Shown here piece after piece: positions 8,252 through 16,600 of a DNA stretch of 64,000 nt. The notes beneath the pieces are model-generated. The model was not told the DNA's origin. It ran no database searches and worked only from the letters and a program-made list of their open reading frames with translations. The position numbers and the translations under genes are program-made. Numbering within the stretch: position 1 is the first letter of the stretch; every line of letters starts with the position of its first letter. The DNA comes from Glaciecola siphonariae (GTDB taxonomy: Bacteria > Pseudomonadota > Gammaproteobacteria > Enterobacterales > Alteromonadaceae), in the NCBI RefSeq assembly GCF_042652645.1, contig NZ_JBHSGU010000029.1, positions 62,001 through 126,000 of the forward strand, written 5' to 3'.

Positions 8252-9196
8252 TTAAAGCACTTGCTTTACGCGCAATTCCTTTGGCACTGCAAACTCAATA
8301 TTTTCAGGACGACCGGGACGCTCATTTGAATGAGTTGCTCCCCACTGAATTAATTTATCTACCACTCCTTGTACCAACACTTCAGGAGCCGAAGCACCTG
8401 CTGTTACTCCCACATGCTGGGCATCTTTAATCCATTCTTTTTGTATGCACTCTTTATCCGCAATTAAGTACGCCTTTGCGCCCATTTTTTGGGCCAACTC
8501 TCTCAGGCGATTAGAGTTAGAGCTATTTTGAGCACCTACAACAAGTAATACCTCGCAGTCTTCCGCTAGTTCGCGCACAGCATCTTGCCTGTTTTGAGTA
8601 GCGTAACATATGTCGTCTTTGCGCGGACCATCTATCTTCGGAAACTTCTGTCTCAATGCCTCAATCACTTCAGCGGTATCGTCCACCGACAGTGTGGTTT
8701 GGCTACAATAATATAATTCATCTGGATTATTCACTTCAAGCGTTTCAACATCGCTGATTGATTCAACCAAATAAATGCCGCCCTTGGCATTGCTATATTG
8801 CCCCATAGTACCCTCAACCTCAGGGTGACCTTGGTGTCCAATCAATATACATTCAGTGCCGCGCTTGCTTGCACGCATCACTTCCATATGCACTTTTGTC
8901 ACTAGCGGGCATGTTGCATCAAATACTTTTAAGCCACGTTCGTCTGCATCAGCGCGTACTTTTTGCGACACGCCGTGCGCTGAAAAAATCACAATAGCGT
9001 CGTCTGGCACTTCGCTAAGTTCATCTACAAAATGCGCACCACGAGCTTTTAAACCATCAACCACAAACTTGTTATGAACAACCTCATGACGCACGTAAAT
9101 AGGAGGGCCAAATATCTCAAGTGCACGCTCCACAATAGTAATTGCCCTGTCTACCCCGGCACAAAACCCTCGTGGATTCGCTAAATGTATTTGCAC
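8252..9196 (-). CDS. ispH: 4-hydroxy-3-methylbut-2-enyl diphosphate reductase
   Basis: Last enzyme of the MEP pathway; an iron-sulfur protein that reduces HMBPP to isopentenyl and dimethylallyl diphosphate. The 314-residue protein has the three conserved cluster cysteines: Cys12 (NPRGFCAG), Cys near 96 (DATCPLVTK) and Cys near 197 (DICYATQNRQ). It also has the EVVHN and SAHG motifs. It ends the ribF-ileS-lspA-fkpB-ispH run, in the same order as E. coli, 10 bases after fkpB. The pilV operon follows, as in Pseudomonas. In a cell with few isc genes, its cluster must be supplied by another assembly system. Confidence 0.97.
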   Translation of the reverse strand: MQIHLANPRGFCAGVDRAITIVERALEIFGPPIYVRHEVVHNKFVVDGLKARGAHFVDELSEVPDDAIVIFSAHGVSQKVRADADERGLKVFDATCPLVTKVHMEVMRASKRGTECILIGHQGHPEVEGTMGQYSNAKGGIYLVESISDVETLEVNNPDELYYCSQTTLSVDDTAEVIEALRQKFPKIDGPRKDDICYATQNRQDAVRELAEDCEVLLVVGAQNSSNSNRLRELAQKMGAKAYLIADKECIQKEWIKDAQHVGVTAGASAPEVLVQGVVDKLIQWGATHSNERPGRPENIEFAVPKELRVKQVL

Positions 9197-9206
9197 GTCT
9201 ATCTTC

Positions 9207-9650
9207 CTATTTAACGTCTATAATCTCTACATCAAAAATCACATCTTGTCCGGCAAGAGGATGATTGAAATCAACCGTGACCGAATGTCCAGCGACGCTC
9301 CTGATGATGCCAGGAACTTCACTGCCGTCGGGTTGGGCAAAGCCCATGATCATGCCTTCCTTCAACTCTGCGTCCGATGCAAACTTGGTTCTATCGACGT
9401 GATAGATATTATCAGGGTTTGGCATGCCAAACGCGTCGTTCGCATTGATACTAAACGCTTTTTTATCACCAACGCTCAATCCAAGCAAACATTTTTCAAA
9501 ATTAGGGGTGAGGCTGCCGTCACCCATTACCATTTTAGCTGGCTTGTTGTTTACACGAGTGCTATCCACTGCTGAACCATCATTTAGCTTTAGATCAAAA
9601 TGCAAAATTACTTGGCTCTTTTCGCCTATTTGCTGTGCAGATTCACTCAT
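9207..9650 (-). CDS. fkpB: FKBP-type peptidyl-prolyl isomerase FkpB (SlpA)
   Basis: Small cytosolic SlyD-like peptidyl-prolyl cis-trans isomerase and chaperone. The FKBP fold shows in VILHFDLKLNDG near the N-terminus, an insert-in-flap region around NDAFGMPNPDNI, and DFNHPLAG near the C-terminus, a SlyD/SlpA signature. The frame is open 11 codons further upstream, but I place the start at ATG 9650 (MSESAQQ), matching the family N-terminus and overlapping the lspA stop by eight bases. It sits between lspA and ispH as in E. coli, and translation is probably coupled to lspA. Confidence 0.93.
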   Translation of the reverse strand: MSESAQQIGEKSQVILHFDLKLNDGSAVDSTRVNNKPAKMVMGDGSLTPNFEKCLLGLSVGDKKAFSINANDAFGMPNPDNIYHVDRTKFASDAELKEGMIMGFAQPDGSEVPGIIRSVAGHSVTVDFNHPLAGQDVIFDVEIIDVK

Positions 9651-10140
9651 TATCTTTTGTCTCTTTATTAACAAACATATCAATTATCAACAGCGCCGCG
9701 CCAATAAAAATGGCTGAGTCAGCCACGTTGAACGCAGGCCAGTGATACGACCCGTAGTAGAAATCCAAAAAGTCGATGACATAGCCGTGCAGAATCCGGT
9801 CGAGCACGTTACCAATTGCGCCACCCAAAATAAAACTAAAGGCGACTGGCAGAAGCACCTGTTCTTTCGGTGACTTGCGCAGCCACCATACAATAACTGC
9901 GCTCACAATTAAGGCCAGAGCACTTAAAAAGTATCGCTGCCATCCGCCCGCATCGTAAAGAATACTAAACGCAGCACCATAATTATGCACATAGGTTAAA
10001 TTAAAAAATGGAGTGAGCTGTATCGATTGATACAAATCCATTGAGCTCACTACCGCTTGCTTAGTCCACTGGTCAAGCACAATCGCAATGAGGCTTATCC
10101 AAGCAAACCTGAGACCCGTGTCACTAATTAACTTAGGCAT
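9643..10140 (-). CDS. lspA: Lipoprotein signal peptidase (signal peptidase II)
   Basis: Inner-membrane aspartyl protease that removes signal peptides from diacylglyceryl-modified prolipoproteins. At 165 residues it has four predicted membrane segments. The two catalytic Asp lie in GYVIDFLDFY and FNVADSAIF, and the conserved NxGAAFS stretch (NYGAAFS) and GGAIGNVLDR are present. The ATG overlaps the ileS stop by eight bases, and its stop overlaps fkpB. Lipoprotein substrates in this window include BamB and PilF. Confidence 0.96.
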   Translation of the reverse strand: MPKLISDTGLRFAWISLIAIVLDQWTKQAVVSSMDLYQSIQLTPFFNLTYVHNYGAAFSILYDAGGWQRYFLSALALIVSAVIVWWLRKSPKEQVLLPVAFSFILGGAIGNVLDRILHGYVIDFLDFYYGSYHWPAFNVADSAIFIGAALLIIDMFVNKETKDNE

Positions 10141-12940
10141 AACGTCTGAGCTCTCCAGAACCGTCTACATTTTCGATACATCTGTTACACAGCTCAGGAT
10201 GTTTAGGATCGCTTCCAAGCTCTTCCTTAATATGCCAGCAGCGCGTGCACTTGCTGCCTGCCGCGGGTGATACTAACACAGCCATCGTGCCATCATCATT
10301 CAACACAGATTCAGCACAACGATTAGCAATATCGTCAACGCTAGCTTCAGAGGTTATCAACACAAAGCGAAGTTCATTTTCTAGCTGTGCCAATTGTGTT
10401 TTTATAGTAGGGCTAACATACAGCGTCACTTTTGCCTCTAGTGAGCTACCTATTACCTTTTCTTTACGAGCCTGTTCAAGCGCGTTATTCACGTCGGTTT
10501 TAATGCTGATAATAGACTGCCAAAAATCGTCATCCATGGCATTTTCAACCTGCGGAAATTGCGTAAACCATGTGTCTGTAAATACAAACTCATCGCGCTC
10601 TCCGGGCATAGCCTCCCACACCTCTTGTGCGGTAAAGCTCATGATAGGCGCCATCCAGCGCACCAGCGCCTCAACAATGTAATGAAGCGCGGTTTGACAT
10701 GAGCGGCGGGCCACGCTATCTGACTTTGCGGTATACTGGCGGTCTTTTATGATATCTAAATAAAAACTACCAAGCTCAATTGAACAAAACTGCATTAATG
10801 ACTGGCAAACAATTAACATATCGTAGTTATTATAAGCTTCGGTTATCTGCGCTTGAATCTTTTGTGTGCGCGATACCATCCAAGCGTCTAGCGCAACCAT
10901 ATCTTTCACATCAACCGTGTCGGTGGCTGGGTTAAAACCATTTAGATTAGCTAATAAGAAACGACAGGTATTACGAATACGACGATATGCATCCGCTGAA
11001 CGTTTGAGTATTTCATCCGACACGGTCATTTCACCGCGGTAGTCGGTAGAAGCAGCCCACAATCTGAGAATGTCTGCGCCTAATTTGTTTGTGACCTCTT
11101 GCGGCGCAATCACGTTACCTAAAGACTTAGACATTTTTTTGCCGTTGGCATCTACCGTGAAGCCGTGTGTGAGCACCTCTTTATAGGGCGCATGACCATG
11201 CATGGCTACTGAGCTCATCAGAGATGACATAAACCAACCTCTGTGCTGATCTGAGCCCTCTAGGTATAAATCAGCCGAAGCCGGGATATCGTCTCGTTGG
11301 TCAACCACAAAATAATGCGTCACGCCTGAATCAAACCATACATCCAGCGTATCGGTGACTTTATCGTAGTGTGCGGCATCACTGCCAATAAGTGTTTCAG
11401 CCGAAATATCCCACCAAGCCTGAATACCCGATTTTTCGACTTCCAGCGCAACCTTTTCCATGATCTCGGCGCTGTCGGGGTGAAGTTCCCCGCTTTGCTT
11501 ATGGATAAACAAAGCAATTGGCACACCCCAAGTGCGCTGACGTGAGATACACCAATCTGGACGCCCTTCAACCATGCTGGTGATGCGATTTTGTCCCCAA
11601 TCAGGTATCCATTTCGTTTTTTCAATCTCTTTGATTGATGCTTCACGCAAACCTTGTTTATCCATACTGATAAACCACTGAGGCGTGGCTCTGAAGATGA
11701 TGGGAGTTTTATGACGCCAGCAATGCGGATAGCTGTGTTCATATTTAACGTTCAAGACCAAGGCTTGCGCTTGCTCTAAGGCTTCTATGATGTTTTGATT
11801 TGCTTTGAATACGTGCTGACCTGCGAAGTGAGGCGTATTATCTAAATAAACGCCATTTGCACCAACAGGGTTGTACACTTCTATGTCGTAAAGTTTGCCC
11901 ACATTGAAATCGTCTACACCATGCGCTGGAGCGGTATGCACTGCGCCAGTACCTGACTCGGTGGTAACGTGCTCACCCAAAATCAGTGGCACTTCTAAAT
12001 CGAGCAGAGGGTGTTTAACCATGACGCTCTCAAGCGCTTTGCCTTGGCACTTTGCAAGGACTTTAAAATCGCTTATTGCGTATCGCGACATGCAGCTTTC
12101 TAGCAACTCATCTGCAACGATATATTGATGGTTCTGGCCGTCTTTGTTAGCGCTTACCAAAACATACTCAAGTTCAGGATGCAGACTAATTGCGCGGTTT
12201 GCAGGAATAGTCCATGGCGTGGTTGTCCAGATAACGATTTTGGCTACGCTTGCATCCGCAGAAAAGGCTACTGAGGCTTTATCGGTGTCGACCACCGCAA
12301 AGGCAACGTCAATGGCAGACGATACTTTATCTTGATACTCAACCTCGGCTTCTGCAAGTGCAGACCCGCAATCGGTGCACCAATGAACGGGTTTGAAGCC
12401 CTTTTCAAGATGACCCGATGTCACAATTTTAGCAAGTGCTCGGATGATGTTAGCCTCAGAACTAAACTCCATCGTTTTGTAAGGATTTTTCCAATTACCT
12501 AACACACCCAAACGAATAAAATCCGCGCATTGACCGTCTATTTGTCGCTGTGCATAAGCTCGACACTTTTCTCTAAACTCGGCCACCGTGACTTTTTTAC
12601 CGGGCTTACCGACTTTCTTTTCAACCATTAGCTCGATGGGCAAACCGTGACAATCCCAGCCCGGAACATATGGCGCATCAAAGCCCGAGAGCGTTTTTGA
12701 TTTAACAATGATGTCTTTTAGAATTTTATTAACCGCATGACCAATGTGAATATCGCCATTCGCGTAAGGAGGACCATCGTGCAAGATAAAAGGCGTTGCG
12801 CCCTGCCTTGCGTCACGAATTTTTTGATACAAATCTTTGCTGGTCCATTGTTTTAGCATTTGAGGCTCACGCTGAGCCAAGTTGCCGCGCATGGGAAACG
12901 CTGTTTCAGGCAAGTTTAGCGTTGACTTGTATTCACTCAT
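10133..12940 (-). CDS. ileS: Isoleucyl-tRNA synthetase
   Basis: Class I synthetase charging tRNA-Ile, with a CP1 editing domain that clears Val-tRNA-Ile. Motifs seen: HIGH (GDIHIGHAVNK), KMSKS (GKKMSKSLGN), the editing region around VWTTTPWT-like IWTTTPWTIPAN, and a C-terminal zinc motif CTRCW...CNRC. Length is 935 residues (E. coli 938). The frame opens four codons upstream, but MSEYKSTLNLPET aligns exactly with the E. coli N-terminus and GGA lies seven bases before this ATG. It begins 14 bases after ribF and overlaps lspA by eight bases. Confidence 0.97.
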   Translation of the reverse strand: MSEYKSTLNLPETAFPMRGNLAQREPQMLKQWTSKDLYQKIRDARQGATPFILHDGPPYANGDIHIGHAVNKILKDIIVKSKTLSGFDAPYVPGWDCHGLPIELMVEKKVGKPGKKVTVAEFREKCRAYAQRQIDGQCADFIRLGVLGNWKNPYKTMEFSSEANIIRALAKIVTSGHLEKGFKPVHWCTDCGSALAEAEVEYQDKVSSAIDVAFAVVDTDKASVAFSADASVAKIVIWTTTPWTIPANRAISLHPELEYVLVSANKDGQNHQYIVADELLESCMSRYAISDFKVLAKCQGKALESVMVKHPLLDLEVPLILGEHVTTESGTGAVHTAPAHGVDDFNVGKLYDIEVYNPVGANGVYLDNTPHFAGQHVFKANQNIIEALEQAQALVLNVKYEHSYPHCWRHKTPIIFRATPQWFISMDKQGLREASIKEIEKTKWIPDWGQNRITSMVEGRPDWCISRQRTWGVPIALFIHKQSGELHPDSAEIMEKVALEVEKSGIQAWWDISAETLIGSDAAHYDKVTDTLDVWFDSGVTHYFVVDQRDDIPASADLYLEGSDQHRGWFMSSLMSSVAMHGHAPYKEVLTHGFTVDANGKKMSKSLGNVIAPQEVTNKLGADILRLWAASTDYRGEMTVSDEILKRSADAYRRIRNTCRFLLANLNGFNPATDTVDVKDMVALDAWMVSRTQKIQAQITEAYNNYDMLIVCQSLMQFCSIELGSFYLDIIKDRQYTAKSDSVARRSCQTALHYIVEALVRWMAPIMSFTAQEVWEAMPGERDEFVFTDTWFTQFPQVENAMDDDFWQSIISIKTDVNNALEQARKEKVIGSSLEAKVTLYVSPTIKTQLAQLENELRFVLITSEASVDDIANRCAESVLNDDGTMAVLVSPAAGSKCTRCWHIKEELGSDPKHPELCNRCIENVDGSGELRRYA

Positions 12941-12954
12941 TTTATTTTCCATTG

Positions 12955-13896
12955 TTATCTATTGTCCGCTAAATAAGCTTTTGCCTGCTCAGCGTCGTTT
13001 TTAATTTGTTGTGTTAGTTGCGCAAAGTTATCAAACTTTGCCTCGTCTCGGATTTTACCAATAAACTCAACGTAAATACGCCTAGCATAGAGGTTATCCG
13101 AGAAATCAAAAATATGCGTTTCTAATTGCAGGCGTTGCCCATCAAGCGTTGGTCGACTCCCGAGATTCGCCACGCCGCCGTAGGTCGCTTTCTCGCCCTT
13201 ATCATATATATGGACTTTAACCGCAAACACACCATGCAGCGGAGTTTTATGTCGACGAAGCAGTATATTTGCCGTTGGAAAGCCAATCGTGCGGCCGTTT
13301 TTTTCACCGTGCACTACCTTCCCTGATATACAATATGGGTGCCCTAACATTGACGATGCACGTTCAAAATTACTGGCGCTTAACGCCTCTCTGATTGCCG
13401 TTGAGCTAATTCGGCAGTCGTCCATTCTAAAACTTTGCGTGCTGACCACGTCAAAGTCATAAGCTAGCGCTGCTTTTTGTAAATAAGTAAAATCGCCTGC
13501 TCGTTGATGCGCAAAGCGAAAGTCATCGCCAACCACTAAAAATTTAATGCCGAGTTTTTGTACTAGCAAGTCGTGTACAAACTCTTGTGGAGACTGCGCG
13601 GCAAAAGCGCGGGAAAAATTCACACAGATTAAACGGTCTATGCCCAGCGCTTTGAGCGCCTCATATTTATCGCGCAACCTTGATAGTCTTGCAGGCGCTA
13701 AAAGCGGTGCAAACACTTCTTCAGGCTGCGGCTCAAACACCATAACAGCCGACGGGACACCCAGGTCATGGGCCTTTGCGACTAAGTTTCGTAAAACGGC
13801 TTGATGGCCTTTGTGCACGCCGTCGAATTTACCGATAGTAAGAGCGCATCCATAGTCGGACGATTTGATATTATGAATGCCTCTAATTAAATCCAC
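12955..13896 (-). CDS. ribF: Bifunctional riboflavin kinase/FAD synthetase
   Basis: Makes FMN from riboflavin and FAD from FMN. The N-terminal adenylyltransferase domain (about 15-180) has TIGKFDGVHKGHQ, a variant of the HxGH-type nucleotidyl motif, and ISSTAIRE. The C-terminal kinase domain (about 185-310) has GKVVHGEKNGRTIGFPTAN and the later GSRPT and LETHIFDF motifs. Length is 313 residues, normal for the family. It heads the ribF-ileS-lspA-fkpB-ispH operon, 136 bases after murJ. Confidence 0.97.
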   Translation of the reverse strand: MDLIRGIHNIKSSDYGCALTIGKFDGVHKGHQAVLRNLVAKAHDLGVPSAVMVFEPQPEEVFAPLLAPARLSRLRDKYEALKALGIDRLICVNFSRAFAAQSPQEFVHDLLVQKLGIKFLVVGDDFRFAHQRAGDFTYLQKAALAYDFDVVSTQSFRMDDCRISSTAIREALSASNFERASSMLGHPYCISGKVVHGEKNGRTIGFPTANILLRRHKTPLHGVFAVKVHIYDKGEKATYGGVANLGSRPTLDGQRLQLETHIFDFSDNLYARRIYVEFIGKIRDEAKFDNFAQLTQQIKNDAEQAKAYLADNR

Positions 13897-14032
13897 GAAT
13901 AAATCTACTTAATTACCTATATGCTCAACAAGCATAACCTGAAAAGACGGTTACAAAGCGCTTGATTATAAACGACTACGGATGCATTACCAATGGCATT
14001 TGCGCTTATTTATCTAGGATTTTAAAGGCTTT

Positions 14033-15598
14033 TTAGCGCACTTTGACCTTGCTAACAAAATCTGCGGGCCGAAGGCCAAAAATCACGCCCGCAAGTGCAT
14101 AGCTGACAAGTCCGAGGGCGACGATACACGCTAACTCAAACGCACGGCCAGAAAACGCCAATGCATGCCAATCTACGCGCAGAGAATACCAATATATGGC
14201 GCTAACCATAGCGATGGTGGCAGCGCTAATTTTCACCATAAACCACCATGTTTGAGCCGATACGCGGTATACGCCTTGGCGCGACAAACGCAGATACAGC
14301 AATAAGGCATTGAGTGTACCTGATATTGCCGTGGCCATTGCCAGCCCTACATAGCCAAATGGAACGGCTAAAATTAAGTTAAACACCATGTTTGCTACCA
14401 TGGTAATGATGCCATATTTTACCGGCGTTTTGGTGTCTTGGCGGCTGTAAAACGCTGGCGCAAAAACTTTTACCAGCATAAATGAGAAAAGACCTGCCGA
14501 ATAAGCCATTAAACTTAACGAAGCCATATGACTGTCTTGTATAGTAAATTCACCACGTTGGAAAATCACCAGCATTAAAGGCATTGCCAGCACGAACAAA
14601 GCCGCCGCTGCCGGTACTCCCATAAATGCAATTAATTTAACCGCCCAGTCGATATTAGCCGCAAATCCGTCTTTGTCAGACTGCACGTGGTTGCGCGACA
14701 GCGTAGGCAGAATGACGGTAGCAATGGCAATCCCGAAGAGCCCAAGCGGAAACTCGAGCAACCTATCAGAGTAATATAGCCAGCTTATCGCATTGGTCAT
14801 TAAAAAACTCGCAATCATTGTGTCGAGCAAGAGGTTAATTTGGCTTACCGATACACCAAATAATGCGGGGATCATAAGCTTGCGAACTTTAGCTACGTTA
14901 GGGTCATGCCAACCCCACTTTGGCTTGATGAGTAAACCGACTCTAAACAAAAACGGAAGCTGGAAGGCAAGTTGAACCAGACCGCCTATAAATACTCCCC
15001 AAGCAAGGGCAAAAGAAGGAACCGAAAAACTGTCAGATAAAAAATACGCACAGGCGATAATAGATATATTTAGCAGAACAGGGGTGAACGCAGCGACCGC
15101 GAACTTGTTAAGCGTATTTAAAATTGCACCGGCAAAACCGGTTAGACTAATAAAAAAGATGTATGGGAATGTAATTTTGAGCATTAAAGACGCCAGCTCA
15201 AATTTTTCACCACCAGGCTCGTCATTGAGATAATCAATAAACCAGCCCATACCGAACAATGCGGCCAAACCAGACGAACCCAACACGCCTAAAATCGCGG
15301 TAACAAAGACAATGACTCCAAGCGTGCCCGATACTTTTGCCACAAAGTCTTTTAATTGCGCCTCGTCGCCTTTTTCATGCACCTCGGTTAACACCGGAAT
15401 AAATGCCTGCGCAAAAGCGCCCTCTGCAAAAAGCCGACGAAGAAAATTAGGAATTTTATTAGCAAATATAAACACATCAGCCGCCGCACCGGCGCCGAGG
15501 ATATAGGCAATAACAACGTCGCGCACCAAGCCTAACACCCGCGAGATCATTGTCATTGCACTTACAATGATGCCTGCTTTAAGTAGTCTTTTCGCCAA
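14033..15598 (-). CDS. murJ: Lipid II flippase MurJ
   Basis: Multi-pass inner-membrane protein of the MVF/MOP superfamily that moves lipid II to the periplasmic face during peptidoglycan synthesis. The 521-residue sequence shows about 14 membrane helices and the signature RVLGLVRD near residue 21 and NFLRRLFAEGAFAQAF around 51-66. The start is TTG at 15598 with AAGGAAG six bases upstream; no ATG fits. It is encoded upstream of ribF, as in E. coli and Pseudomonas relatives, and divergent from rpsT, with about 275 bases between them. Confidence 0.96.
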   Translation of the reverse strand: MAKRLLKAGIIVSAMTMISRVLGLVRDVVIAYILGAGAAADVFIFANKIPNFLRRLFAEGAFAQAFIPVLTEVHEKGDEAQLKDFVAKVSGTLGVIVFVTAILGVLGSSGLAALFGMGWFIDYLNDEPGGEKFELASLMLKITFPYIFFISLTGFAGAILNTLNKFAVAAFTPVLLNISIIACAYFLSDSFSVPSFALAWGVFIGGLVQLAFQLPFLFRVGLLIKPKWGWHDPNVAKVRKLMIPALFGVSVSQINLLLDTMIASFLMTNAISWLYYSDRLLEFPLGLFGIAIATVILPTLSRNHVQSDKDGFAANIDWAVKLIAFMGVPAAAALFVLAMPLMLVIFQRGEFTIQDSHMASLSLMAYSAGLFSFMLVKVFAPAFYSRQDTKTPVKYGIITMVANMVFNLILAVPFGYVGLAMATAISGTLNALLLYLRLSRQGVYRVSAQTWWFMVKISAATIAMVSAIYWYSLRVDWHALAFSGRAFELACIVALGLVSYALAGVIFGLRPADFVSKVKVR

Positions 15599-15801
15599 CG
15601 TTTACTTCCTTGCCGTATTTGATGAGCCTAGTGCGCACCGCACAGATTCTGGTGGGTGGAGTATAACCAACTTTTATGCGACTAGCGATATAGACCCTTG
15701 CTTGCCGATGCAGTGATGCGTTCGTAAGCAACATGCGCTAGGTGAGCGACTGTGTTTTTATCGCCTTTTAATTTTAATTATGATTAATTTCGTCAGTTCA
15801 A

Positions 15802-15830
15802 TTGACAAAATCTTCAAATAACTAGATAAT
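15802..15830 (+). promoter_or_regulatory. Sigma-70 promoter for rpsT
   Basis: TTGACA (15802-15807) and GATAAT (15825-15830) are 17 bases apart: a perfect -35 and a 5/6 -10. A CCGCACCC discriminator follows, GC-rich as in growth-rate/stringently controlled ribosomal promoters. The predicted start lies about 35 bases before the TTG start codon. Confidence 0.85.
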
Positions 15831-15873
15831 CCGCACCCTCAATTTTGACATGAATTTATTTAGGAGTTACACC

Positions 15874-16137
15874 TTGGCTAACATCAAGTCTGCTAAGAAA
15901 CGTGCAATTCAAGCTGAAAAGCGTCGCCAGCATAATGCAAGCCGTCGCTCAATGACGCGTACTTGCATTAAGAAAGTTGTTGCCGCTATCGAAGCAGGCA
16001 ATAAAGAAGCTGCGCAAGCCGCATTCACCGCTGCAGTTCCAGTGTTAGACAGAATGGCAACTAAAGGCCTTATTCATAAGAATAAAGCTGCTCGTCATAA
16101 GAGCCGTCTAAACGCCCAAATTAAAGCGATTGCATAA
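15874..16137 (+). CDS. rpsT: 30S ribosomal protein S20
   Basis: Primary 16S-binding protein of the small subunit. The 87-residue basic sequence (ANIKSAKKRAIQAEKRR at the N-terminus, KGLIHKNKAARHKSRL near the end) is unmistakable. The start is TTG at 15874, with AGGAG seven bases before it; the in-frame ATG at 15850 overlaps the leader and would add eight alien residues. E. coli rpsT also starts with UUG, linked to its translational autoregulation, so the rare start is probably functional. It stands alone, divergent from murJ, with its own promoter and terminator. Confidence 0.96.
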   Translation: MANIKSAKKRAIQAEKRRQHNASRRSMTRTCIKKVVAAIEAGNKEAAQAAFTAAVPVLDRMATKGLIHKNKAARHKSRLNAQIKAIA

Positions 16138-16150
16138 GCGTTTCAAGTAT

Positions 16151-16178
16151 TTAAAAAGCCGGCTTTTGCCGGTTTTTT
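16151..16178 (+). terminator. Rho-independent terminator of rpsT
   Basis: CCGGC/GCCGG stem (16159-16163 with 16168-16172), extended by A/T pairs, around a TTTT loop and followed by a T run. It lies 14 bases after the rpsT stop. Confidence 0.85.
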
Positions 16179-16370
16179 ATTGCCTAAAATTTACAAAAGG
16201 TGCAAAGCGCATTATTGCCGGGAATGTCGCTGCAAATGTTACCGCGAATATTGCTTAAACTAGTTGCTTTAACTAATTGCTTAAACCAGACGCATATGTT
16301 GCTATGCCACTTTAAGCCTTACGAGCAGTTTTTACGTAACCATCAATAGAGTCATCACCTTGGACCATGA

Positions 16371-16541
16371 ATGTTTAAATTTCTTTTTTTAATCCCTGTT
16401 GTCCTCTGTCTTATTTGGTATAGCTATCTGAGCGTTCGAGGATATTCATTAGCGCAAGGCAAACAAGGCTTTGTCTACATTATCGTTATTTCTTCTGTGG
16501 TATTAGTATTTTTTACTTTGGCTATGTTGCTAAGCAAATAA
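16371..16541 (+). CDS. Small two-helix membrane protein, unknown function
   Basis: A 56-residue frame starting MFKFLFLIPVVL and ending AMLLSK. It has two hydrophobic segments (about 3-18 and 34-53) joined by a short loop with RGY, QGKQGF. The loop reads as a constrained coding sequence rather than random DNA, and the frame ends 10 bases before a strong terminator, which supports a real gene. The ribosome-binding site is weak (GGA about eight bases upstream, and a second ATG four bases earlier in another frame). I recall similar short proteins next to rpsT in related marine bacteria but cannot confirm this. No function is assigned. Confidence 0.6.
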   Translation: MFKFLFLIPVVLCLIWYSYLSVRGYSLAQGKQGFVYIIVISSVVLVFFTLAMLLSK

Positions 16542-16551
16542 CGCGGCAAAA

Positions 16552-16579
16552 AAAAGCCCCAATTCTCATTGGGGCTTTT
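16552..16579. terminator. Bidirectional terminator between the small membrane protein gene and ppiD
   Basis: Perfect 12-bp stem AAAAGCCCCAAT with its complement around a TCTC loop. Flanking A and T runs let it work in both directions for the two convergent genes. Confidence 0.9.
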
Positions 16580-16600
16580 CGCATTTATTTGGCTATGCGT

